Source: an uncultured Lactobacillus sp. (GTDB lineage: Bacteria > Bacillota > Bacilli > Lactobacillales > Lactobacillaceae). Taken from it: 64,000 bases of DNA. The translations under genes were made by a program, and so were the position numbers. The notes below the pieces were generated by a model that saw only the letters and a program-made list of their open reading frames with translations, was not told where the DNA came from and did no database searches. The stretch lies in NCBI GenBank assembly GCA_910587695.1, contig CAJUNC010000001.1, positions 62,001 through 126,000 of the forward strand. Reading direction: 5' to 3'. Below, one piece after another: positions 26,199 to 33,098 of this stretch (positions are counted from its first letter, which is position 1; each line of letters opens with the position of its first letter).

Positions 26199-26202
26199 AA
26201 AA

Positions 26203-26868
26203 ATGAAAATATCTTTTAGGCAAATAATGTATCGCTATGCGCAGATACTAACTTATAATAAGCTGGAAAATAGCATTACTATATTTGTAAATGGATTTTT
26301 GCTAATGATTTTGTATGTTGGATTTTCTGCTCATACATTACCAGTGGAGGTAATTCCCTACGCATACAGAGATAAGCTGTTAATGTTTTATGTAATTACA
26401 ACGATATTATTAGTACTTTCAAGAATATTTTGGTGCTGGTATCATCAACAAAGGTTTGCTGGGGCTGTGGAAGTGATATCGAATTATGTGAATGTTATTG
26501 TAATAACTATTTTAATTGGATGGTTAACAAAAATAGATACAAAAACATTAATTATGGGTATTACTATAGTTGTCTTATTTAATATTGTAATTTATGTTGT
26601 TAGACTACTAGGTAGTCAAAAATTACCAATGTATATGCTATTTAGTGTAGTTATTTTTGCAGTAGTTACTACTTTTTTGTACTTATTTACAGGAGTAGAT
26701 TTTTTTATAAAAATATCTTTTATCCCAATGGCATGTATAGTGTCTTCTAGGATAATACCTTACTGGTTAATGCTAGATACACCTTATCGTCGTAACCTAA
26801 TAAAAGAATTTGGTCCTAAAGACATCGACAAGTCGGCAATTTTTGTATCAAAAAAGAAAAGCAAATAA
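26203..26868 (+). CDS. Membrane immunity protein for LXG toxin 1 (inferred)
   Basis: 221 aa with six or so hydrophobic segments and a conserved cytoplasmic-looking C-terminus (YWLMLDTPYRRNLIKEFGPK). ATG 26203 has AAGGA seven bases upstream. Much more AT-rich than neighbouring genes, with many ATA codons, indicating later acquisition. It lies directly after toxin 1, and its paralogue lies directly after toxin 2, so an immunity role against a membrane-acting toxin is the simplest reading. No named family recognised. Confidence 0.65.
   Translation: MKISFRQIMYRYAQILTYNKLENSITIFVNGFLLMILYVGFSAHTLPVEVIPYAYRDKLLMFYVITTILLVLSRIFWCWYHQQRFAGAVEVISNYVNVIVITILIGWLTKIDTKTLIMGITIVVLFNIVIYVVRLLGSQKLPMYMLFSVVIFAVVTTFLYLFTGVDFFIKISFIPMACIVSSRIIPYWLMLDTPYRRNLIKEFGPKDIDKSAIFVSKKKSK
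26761..26858 (+). repeat. Shared 3' segment of immunity genes, copy 1
   Basis: About 98 bases nearly identical to 29123-29220, encoding the common immunity C-terminus; upstream parts of the two genes are diverged. Confidence 0.75.
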
Positions 26869-26888
26869 ATTACCTGTTTTGACAACAT

Positions 26889-28270
26889 TGGGGGTGTTAG
26901 AAGATGAGAATTGATGTAGGCGAAGTCTTAGCGACCAAAAATGAGTTGTCACGGACAAAGATGCGCCTTTTAGGAAGTTTGAGTGATGCTAAAATGGCAG
27001 CTGATTCAGTCAAAACAAGTAATGCATTGGCAGGTCAAGTAAAAAAAGCCGTTGAAGCAGAATATGCTAACTACAAGATCCCGTTTATCACAGTACTTGA
27101 AGAAGCATTGATCGGTCTGGTCAATACCTTTGATCAAAAGATCGATGACTTCAAAGAGATCGTTAAAGAGACTGCAGATAATGCGGTGATCGATACTCAA
27201 ACGATCGATGAATTAAAACAAACACTTTGTAGAAGGCAAAATGAACTAAAAGAATTGGATGCTTCGTTTAAAAGGACATACAGTAGTGTTTCAGATATCG
27301 TCAGTGTGCATGTGCCGAGTATCAATGGGACAGCTAACGCGTTATCCGATACGAGAAAAGTGTATGAGAACACAAAACAACGACTCACACGCTTTGAAAA
27401 TCAAAATGAAACTTTTAAAAAGATCGATGAACAACTCGAGCTACAGCAAAAAGCGGTCGGTAGTATCGGAACTGAAATTTCTAAGGGCTATGGGACATTA
27501 AACACAGGTTCGTATCTATTCAACACTGATTATTTGATAAGTTCACAAAAATTCGACAAGGATATGCGCGCAACAGTGATCAAAAGAAATCCAGCATTGG
27601 AGATGTTGAGTGGCACAGATCTAGATACACGAACATTGAACGATATTTCAAAAATGATCGGTGATCTAAAATGGGGCAAAGGTAAATATAAGGTCGCTAA
27701 AGATACACAAAAGTATTTGGTAAGTGCATATTTAGTAGCTGCCTTAAAGCAAGATAGTAAAGGCCGGATCGGTTTTAAGACAGCAGAAGAGTTGTACAAA
27801 GAAATAGAAAAACATCTCCCAAAAGCTGCCCGAGAAAAGTTAGAAAAACCTTTGAAGAAGCTGATCGAGCATTTGGATAACAAGTATATCGTCAAAGCAT
27901 TTCAAACCTCAAAATCAGGGCTATCCAAGAAAAACATGCGTGTTTTGATCGATATCAAAGCTAATGTCGTCAAAGGCGGTGAAAAATTAGCCAAACAATT
28001 GTATATCTACGATACTAAAAAGATCGTATCTCCTCAGCAAAAAGGCAGCTTGAAAGTCAAAGACTATCTCAAAGAAGCCAAGAGCAGTGCCTTAAAAGAG
28101 TTGCATTTTAAAGCAATGTTCAAAGACTTCAGTAAGGCTAAAGGTTTAGGGCGAGTTATCCCTGGAATAAATATCGCCAGCAAGACTTTATCGCTCTATG
28201 ACGGTTTCAATGAATCAAATAAGATGGCAAACGAACATAAGCTAAAAGGCAAGGCAAGAGCAATGAGTCT
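26889..28270 (+). repeat. Long direct repeat, copy 2
   Basis: Second copy of 24534-25915. It begins with the last codons of the DUF4176 gene as a non-functional fragment that now only supplies the GGGGGTGTTAGAAG ribosome site. Confidence 0.9.
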
Positions 28271-28541
28271 GATCGGAGGTACAGCGATCGATCTAGGTGA
28301 TATGGCTGTGACTGCGGGTCTATCGACTGTTGGTAGTATGGTGGGGACAAGTATAACTACAGAATTGCTAGGGGGAGCAACTGCAATGTTTGGCTTAGCA
28401 ATAACGCCTACTTTGCTAACTGTTGGTGTTGGTGTCGTTATAGGTATTGGTGCAGCAATTGCAGTGTCGAAATTTATTGATGGTTCGGGATACAAAAAGA
28501 AAATAAAGCGTGCTTGGAATGACTTTTGGGAAAATATATAA
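26904..28541 (+). CDS. LXG-domain T7SS toxin 2, same delivery region, different tail
   Basis: 545 aa; residues 1-482 are identical to toxin 1. The last 63 residues differ: a Gly/Ala-rich hydrophobic hairpin (ELLGGATAMFGLAITPTLLT, VGVGVVIGIGAAIAVSKFI) followed by KRAWNDFWENI, so both tails end with a basic W-N-D-F motif. Same proposed membrane-acting class but presumably not cross-neutralised, since it has its own immunity partner. Ribosome site GGGGGTG. Situated between the first immunity gene and the second. Confidence 0.82.
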   Translation: MRIDVGEVLATKNELSRTKMRLLGSLSDAKMAADSVKTSNALAGQVKKAVEAEYANYKIPFITVLEEALIGLVNTFDQKIDDFKEIVKETADNAVIDTQTIDELKQTLCRRQNELKELDASFKRTYSSVSDIVSVHVPSINGTANALSDTRKVYENTKQRLTRFENQNETFKKIDEQLELQQKAVGSIGTEISKGYGTLNTGSYLFNTDYLISSQKFDKDMRATVIKRNPALEMLSGTDLDTRTLNDISKMIGDLKWGKGKYKVAKDTQKYLVSAYLVAALKQDSKGRIGFKTAEELYKEIEKHLPKAAREKLEKPLKKLIEHLDNKYIVKAFQTSKSGLSKKNMRVLIDIKANVVKGGEKLAKQLYIYDTKKIVSPQQKGSLKVKDYLKEAKSSALKELHFKAMFKDFSKAKGLGRVIPGINIASKTLSLYDGFNESNKMANEHKLKGKARAMSLIGGTAIDLGDMAVTAGLSTVGSMVGTSITTELLGGATAMFGLAITPTLLTVGVGVVIGIGAAIAVSKFIDGSGYKKKIKRAWNDFWENI

Positions 28542-28558
28542 GTTAGTGGAGGTAGAAA

Positions 28559-29233
28559 ATGCATCGAACATTTAGGAAAGTACAATATGCTTTTTTGAGA
28601 ATAACAACATATTCGAAATTTGAGAACACAATAATGTTATGGATCAACGGTTTCCTTTTTGCTACGTTACCAGTAGGAACGATTCCAGAATATATCCTTT
28701 CTTCAGAAACGAAGAAGTGGTTGATATATTTTTATGGAATTACATTAATATTATTAGTAATTGAGCGAATTTTTTGGGATCAATATCACAAAAAAAGATG
28801 GGCAGGGGTTGTAGAAGTAATATCTAATTATGTCAATGTCTATACTTTATATAGACTTTTTAGGGTTACGATGGACATATCAGAAAATATGATGTTGGTG
28901 GGCTTAATACTGGTGATTTTATATTATGTTAGTTTTATGGCTTTTTGTATATGGTATGAATATCGTGGAAAAAAAGAGAGAAGGGTAACCAAATATATGA
29001 TATATATGATCGTTATAGTAGGAATGCCTGCGGTTCTAATTGCATACTTTACTGATAATGAATTTTTCTATGGGATTGGTATTCTGATTTGTGCAATGTT
29101 TTTCTCACTTAAAGTCATTCCATATTGGCTAATGCTAGATACACCTTATCGTCGTAATCTAATAAAAGAGTTTGGACCTAAAGACATCGAAAAGTCGGCA
29201 ATTTTTGTATCAAAGAAAAAAGGAGAGAACTAA
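28559..29233 (+). CDS. Membrane immunity protein for LXG toxin 2 (inferred)
   Basis: 224 aa, paralogue of the 26203 product. Shared features: TTYSKFENTI near the N-terminus, ERIFWDQYHKKRWAGVVEVI (compare RIFWCWYHQQRFAGAVEVIS), and an almost identical last 35 residues. The middle membrane segments differ, which is where specificity would be expected. TGGAGGTAG ribosome site before ATG. AT-rich. Confidence 0.65.
   Translation: MHRTFRKVQYAFLRITTYSKFENTIMLWINGFLFATLPVGTIPEYILSSETKKWLIYFYGITLILLVIERIFWDQYHKKRWAGVVEVISNYVNVYTLYRLFRVTMDISENMMLVGLILVILYYVSFMAFCIWYEYRGKKERRVTKYMIYMIVIVGMPAVLIAYFTDNEFFYGIGILICAMFFSLKVIPYWLMLDTPYRRNLIKEFGPKDIEKSAIFVSKKKGEN
29123..29220 (+). repeat. Shared 3' segment of immunity genes, copy 2
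   Basis: Partner of 26761-26858. Confidence 0.75.
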
Positions 29234-29234
29234 A

Positions 29235-29678
29235 ATGAGAGTAGTAGCATTACATCAAGAAAATATGATGACCATTGAGCGTCATCTAAAGAGCGAACAG
29301 TTGGTAGATCTAGTTGAATATATCGACATGATGGGATATGGCGAAGGGGTCTATAAGACTGGCCCAGCAATGGTATCTCTGCCGACTGATCAATTTTTTG
29401 CAGATGAGATCGATTTTAAGGCTTATGCACCGATAAGTGTTGAAGTCGAGCTTGAGGAAAATCCTTTTGATTGGCAAACGATTTTGGATATTCCTGAAGC
29501 AGTGACAGAAACGGTCCGCTTTGGAGATGAGATCAATGATGCTTACCAAAAGATCCTTGATTTTCTTAAGGAAAAAGATTTACCGATCCCAGAGCGCTTC
29601 TTTATGGTGTTTACGCCGATCTATGCTGATTATTGGGTAGATCTCATCTTTCCGATCAAACCGATCGAAGAAAAGTAG
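29235..29678 (+). CDS. DUF5085-like T7SS-associated protein 1
   Basis: 147 aa, soluble, acidic. ATG 29235 has AAAGGAGAG upstream; the longer frame from 29172 overlaps the immunity gene and is rejected. The C-terminal part (PERFFMVFTPIYADYWVDLIFPI) parallels the next gene's TFFVFTEFEGEIYTDIGVGL, so the two look paralogous. DUF5085 proteins occur at the end of LXG operons and have no established function. Tentative family call. Confidence 0.5.
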   Translation: MRVVALHQENMMTIERHLKSEQLVDLVEYIDMMGYGEGVYKTGPAMVSLPTDQFFADEIDFKAYAPISVEVELEENPFDWQTILDIPEAVTETVRFGDEINDAYQKILDFLKEKDLPIPERFFMVFTPIYADYWVDLIFPIKPIEEK

Positions 29679-29688
29679 GTGAAAAGTG

Positions 29689-30183
29689 ATGATAGCACAT
29701 GGACAAAGTATTACTGCAAAAAATGTTATTAGCTTGAATTGTGTTGTTGATATGGAAATGATAAATGAGGCATTCAAAGATTTTATCGATAATGTGATCG
29801 AAGCAGGTTATACCCCTGTCGGAAATGTATTTTTTGCTAATGGTGGCGAATTGATGCAAACAGAGGCGATCCCAATGCAACTTTTTGTTTCAGTGAAAGA
29901 AGATCATCATGGCGGTTTGACTGAGGAATTTAATTACCGTACTTATTTTCAAGTGAGAAGAATGTTACAAACACGTGTTAAGGGTATGAGTCAGCTAGAT
30001 TTTGCACGTGGGATGGAAGCTTTGGGAGAAGCCGTAATGAAATTAGATGGCGAATATCCAAACACCCCGACATTTTTTGTTTTCACTGAATTTGAAGGTG
30101 AAATTTATACTGATATCGGTGTGGGGCTACAATTTGAAAAAAGAATAAGAGAGGAATTTTTAGATGGGAAAAGTTGGAGTTGA
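29689..30183 (+). CDS. DUF5085-like T7SS-associated protein 2
   Basis: 164 aa, soluble. Begins MIAHGQSITAKNVISLN, resembling the 'xx-G-x-x-ITYKNV' opening of DUF5085; an AGYTPVGNVFFANGG turn and a PMQLFVSVKE strand follow. ATG 29689 with TAGGTG seven bases upstream. Its stop overlaps the next start by 20 bases. Confidence 0.55.
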   Translation: MIAHGQSITAKNVISLNCVVDMEMINEAFKDFIDNVIEAGYTPVGNVFFANGGELMQTEAIPMQLFVSVKEDHHGGLTEEFNYRTYFQVRRMLQTRVKGMSQLDFARGMEALGEAVMKLDGEYPNTPTFFVFTEFEGEIYTDIGVGLQFEKRIREEFLDGKSWS

Positions 30184-30421
30184 CCTTCAAGAGTGGCAAA
30201 TAACAGTCGATCGCAATCAAGCAGCACTTGGGCGAGTAGATCCACTTAAGCACGCAAATATCAAGAAAACGGACTTAAAGCAGTTTAGAAATGTAGACCA
30301 GACGATCGAAAATTTTAATAAAACATTAAACGCTTTGAAGGAGCAGACAGCAAATGAGACACGACAACTGATCCAGTTAGGATTAAATAAGCAAAATGAC
30401 GATGCCCAGTACGGAAAGTAA
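30164..30421 (+). CDS. Small helical T7SS effector partner (TIGR04197/DUF3130-like)
   Basis: 85 aa, two helices separated by a short polar turn, matching the size and shape of the TIGR04197/DUF3130 proteins that pair with LXG toxins. Starts MGKVGVDLQEW. Together with the 23450 product it would give the toxins two helical partners, although LXG operons usually place both upstream. Last gene of the T7SS module. Confidence 0.6.
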   Translation: MGKVGVDLQEWQITVDRNQAALGRVDPLKHANIKKTDLKQFRNVDQTIENFNKTLNALKEQTANETRQLIQLGLNKQNDDAQYGK

Positions 30422-30490
30422 GAAAAATAAGGGGATAGTCTAGATGTCACATTGTAAAGTTATTATAGGTGGCTGATCATATTTCAAAGG

Positions 30491-30534
30491 AAAATGTCTA
30501 GCGTGAACATTAAAGATCACACTAGACATTTTTT
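30491..30534 (+). terminator. Terminator of T7SS effector module
   Basis: AAATGTCTAGCGTG and CACACTAGACATTT stem (one G-U) followed by T residues. Confidence 0.85.
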
Positions 30535-30657
30535 ATTTTGTTGACGAAAAATTCAAAGATAACAGCTTTTTGTGTTTAAAAATATGAGGGACAAAAGATA
30601 GTAGTGATCGTGATATATAAAACTTATTAGTAAATATATTTATTTACAAAATAAATA

Positions 30658-30686
30658 TTGACACTGAAATTTGTTACTGATAAAAT
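30658..30686 (+). promoter_or_regulatory. Promoter of Mcc-like operon
   Basis: TTGACA (30658-30663), exactly 17 bases, TAAAAT (30681-30686). The best sigma-A promoter in the accessory part of the window; no operator-like repeat beside it. Confidence 0.8.
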
Positions 30687-30716
30687 TAGGGAAACCTAAA
30701 AAAGGAGGTGATACCT

Positions 30717-30770
30717 ATGAATAGGTTCCCAATAAAACGTAGACTTGGCTATCGCGTTGGCGGTAGATAA
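30717..30770 (+). CDS. 17-codon precursor peptide of a microcin C-like operon
   Basis: Encodes MNRFPIKRRLGYRVGGR, cationic (seven Arg/Lys). AAAGGAGGTGAT eight bases before the ATG is nearly the full complement of the 16S rRNA 3' end. Placement after a strong promoter and before a hairpin, a ThiF-type adenylyltransferase and an MFS exporter copies the mccA-hairpin-mccB-mccC order of microcin C. Known MccA peptides end in Asn, whose modification anchors the nucleotide; this one ends Gly-Gly-Arg, so the chemistry must differ if it is the substrate. Too short for normal gene callers. Confidence 0.75.
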   Translation: MNRFPIKRRLGYRVGGR

Positions 30771-30773
30771 GAG

Positions 30774-30813
30774 AAACTAGTCTTTGATCAGCAATGATCA
30801 AAGACTAGTTTTA
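30774..30813 (+). terminator. Intercistronic hairpin after the peptide gene
   Basis: Perfect 17-base stem (30774-30790, 30795-30811) with GCAA tetraloop and weak T tail. In mcc operons such a hairpin stabilises or terminates most transcripts so the peptide mRNA exceeds that of the enzymes. Confidence 0.85.
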
Positions 30814-30836
30814 TTAAGAAAAGGGAGGGGATAATT

Positions 30837-31808
30837 ATGAAGATCAAGCGAACATTGCAGCCATATGTTGAAGATGAAAAAATCGTTTTTGGCTTCGGAA
30901 ATGCAACATTAGTACGAACTGTACCATATACAGAAGATAATGCATATTTGGTGAAAAAATTAGATAAGTATGACACTGATGATACAGGAAAGTATACAAA
31001 AGAAGAATTAAAAAAAGTTGAACAATGGAGAAGTATGGGGTTATTGACAAACAATGATTACAGTGATACTAGATATTCTAGGAATATCAATTTCTTTGAA
31101 TGGATAGATGTTTCCAGAAATCTTGATCCAAGTACTTATCAACGACAATTAGAGCAAAAAACAGTATTGATCGTAGGTCTAGGTGGTATTGGTGGGAATG
31201 TTTCGGAGATCTTAACTAGATTAGGAGTAAAAAAATTTATTTTATTGGATTTTGATATTGTGGACATATCAAACTTAACGCGTCAAAGTGTATTTAGAGA
31301 AAAAGACATTGGTCGACCTAAGGTGGATGTTGTAAAGGCGTACTTAAAAGAAATAGATAGTAACGTGGAGATCAAAACTCTGAGTAAAAAAATATTATCA
31401 AAAGAAGATCTGGCTAAAATTTATGAAAAATATGATTTTGATCTAGCGCTCTGTTGTGCTGATAAACCTACAGTTAAGATCGATTATTGGTTCGATGATC
31501 TTTCCTACCAATATGACCGTCCACTTATTGTTGGTTCCTATGCTTCAACGGTGATAAATTACGCTAGTATTAGACCAGGAAAAACAGAGTCATTGCATAA
31601 ATTCTATGGTGAAAATATGATCACTGATGATAATCTTTTGAAAAATGAAGTGCCGACAAGCATAATTTCTCCTATTTCATATATGTCAGCGGGATTGATT
31701 GCATATCGTGCTTTTTTTGAATTAGTAGAATTGGATAATGTAATGCCCGATGCTTTGCAACTCGATTTGTTAAATTGGCAGGTGATGCAGTATGACCTTT
31801 CTAAGTAA
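30837..31808 (+). CDS. ThiF/E1-like adenylyltransferase (MccB-like)
   Basis: 323 aa. Residues 1-105 are a small N-terminal domain like the peptide clamp of MccB; residues 106 on are the ThiF Rossmann fold with GLGGIGG at 114-120, D138, D140, S145-N146-L147 and R149-Q150 of the ATP/Mg site, and K162. The Cys4 zinc site of ThiF/MoeB is absent (only a Cys pair at 206-207). Predicted to adenylate the C-terminus of the 17-residue peptide. AGGGAGGGG ribosome site. Overlaps the exporter by 17 bases. More AT-rich than core genes. Confidence 0.85.
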   Translation: MKIKRTLQPYVEDEKIVFGFGNATLVRTVPYTEDNAYLVKKLDKYDTDDTGKYTKEELKKVEQWRSMGLLTNNDYSDTRYSRNINFFEWIDVSRNLDPSTYQRQLEQKTVLIVGLGGIGGNVSEILTRLGVKKFILLDFDIVDISNLTRQSVFREKDIGRPKVDVVKAYLKEIDSNVEIKTLSKKILSKEDLAKIYEKYDFDLALCCADKPTVKIDYWFDDLSYQYDRPLIVGSYASTVINYASIRPGKTESLHKFYGENMITDDNLLKNEVPTSIISPISYMSAGLIAYRAFFELVELDNVMPDALQLDLLNWQVMQYDLSK

Positions 31809-32976
31809 ATATCCCAAAAATTTCAAAAAATTGCTTTTAAGCGGAGCATCAGATAATATCGGCGATAGTTTTTATGGTGTTGCCTTATTGCTTGGTTTGG
31901 TCGAGGTCTATCACATCAAAGCAGATTCTTTATCATTATTTGCCTTGTTGGGAATGATCCCGTCAATGTTTGCGTTTTTGTATAGCCCGCTTTTAGCTAA
32001 GATCAAACGGACAAAAGAGTGGTTCCTTGTTTTTAGGGCTTTGTACCTAGTATTAGCGTTACTTGTCATCATTAGTTTTTACTATAAAGTTGCGATTGGC
32101 TATATTTATGTCTACAATATTTTATTTAGCATGATATCTTGTATCCAAAGTGCCTTACAGATGCGACTAGTACCTGAAGCATTGGAAAATGACAGTGAGT
32201 TGATCGAGCGCTCAGTTGACATTCAGTATTTTACGGGAAATACTTTAGATATTTTAAGTAATTTTGTAGCGTCGCTCTTGTTAGGACTCATGTCATATTT
32301 AGGCTTGCTACAGTTGAGTTTACCGTTTTTAGTGTTAGGTATCATTTTTATCGTACAACTAAAGACTTCTAGAGCTTTACTACAGCCAACAACTGAAGAA
32401 CTTCCACCGTTAAAGAGTTTAGTAGGATACATCAGTAAGTTTTTTAAGCAAAAACAAGCTAGCCAGATCATTGTGATCGAAGCCTTTTTGAGCGGAGCAT
32501 TGGATCTTTTAACAACATTAGCTCCGTTATATTTGATCAGCTTACACATTGATGTTAAATGGCTAGGCTTGGTCGTAGCTGTTCAACAAGCAGCTGATTT
32601 TACAGGTGCTTTATTAGCGCCATATGTTTCAATAGAACATCATAGATTTTTTTGTATCGAATATATCTTTTCGGGAACAGCTTTTTTATTGCTATTTTTA
32701 GTTCCACAGCTGTATTTAAAATTGATCTTGTTATTTCTAGGTTTTGTTTTGATCGGGATATCAGGTAATATTTTTGAAAAGATGATCTATAAAGAATATA
32801 AGCAGTTGGACTTTTCAATCGTTTCGACTTTGATCACGAGTCTATATTCATTTTTTGGGATCATTTTTCTATTATTACCACAAGTCTACAGCAATATCGT
32901 CGTCTTAGGGATCGTTTTAAATGTTTTGACGCTTTTGTTTGGGATCGCCATCTATTATCAAAGGCCAAATAGTTGA
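31792..32976 (+). CDS. MFS exporter of the Mcc-like operon (MccC-like)
   Basis: 394 aa, 11-12 hydrophobic helices, MFS fold with a basic loop (AKIKRTKEWFLVFR) in the place of the conserved loop 2-3 motif. Size and position match MccC, the efflux pump that exports microcin C and gives part of the producer's immunity. No separate acetyltransferase (MccE) or serine peptidase (MccF) immunity gene follows, so the pump may be the only self-protection. ATG 31792 lies within the end of the adenylyltransferase gene. Confidence 0.8.
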   Translation: MTFLSKYPKNFKKLLLSGASDNIGDSFYGVALLLGLVEVYHIKADSLSLFALLGMIPSMFAFLYSPLLAKIKRTKEWFLVFRALYLVLALLVIISFYYKVAIGYIYVYNILFSMISCIQSALQMRLVPEALENDSELIERSVDIQYFTGNTLDILSNFVASLLLGLMSYLGLLQLSLPFLVLGIIFIVQLKTSRALLQPTTEELPPLKSLVGYISKFFKQKQASQIIVIEAFLSGALDLLTTLAPLYLISLHIDVKWLGLVVAVQQAADFTGALLAPYVSIEHHRFFCIEYIFSGTAFLLLFLVPQLYLKLILLFLGFVLIGISGNIFEKMIYKEYKQLDFSIVSTLITSLYSFFGIIFLLLPQVYSNIVVLGIVLNVLTLLFGIAIYYQRPNS

Positions 32977-33040
32977 ACACATTGGCTGTGATATAAGTAG
33001 TTATTAATATTATATATATTAATAAAAACTACCGCTAAAG

Positions 33041-33086
33041 AAAAAACATCTTCAATGCCAAACATTGGAATTGAAGATGTTTTTTA
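33041..33086. terminator. Bidirectional terminator, Mcc-like operon / gatD
   Basis: AAAAAACATCTTCAAT and ATTGAAGATGTTTTTT, 16-base perfect arms. Confidence 0.85.
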
Positions 33087-33098
33087 CTTATGTCGTGT

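Noticed and set aside
24651..28585. Antisense frames of 60-129 codons within the LXG genes
   Set aside because: They occur identically in both repeat copies simply because the DNA is duplicated, and lack ribosome sites.
30444..30476. Ten-codon frame MSHCKVIIGG after the T7SS module, with AAGGGGATAG upstream
   Set aside because: Spacing from the ribosome site is long, it lies before the module's terminator, and nothing supports conservation. More likely a remnant or chance frame.
30774..30811. Perfect 17-bp palindrome as a transposon end or attachment site
   Set aside because: No partner repeat elsewhere in the window; its place between peptide and enzyme genes and GNRA loop fit an RNA hairpin better.
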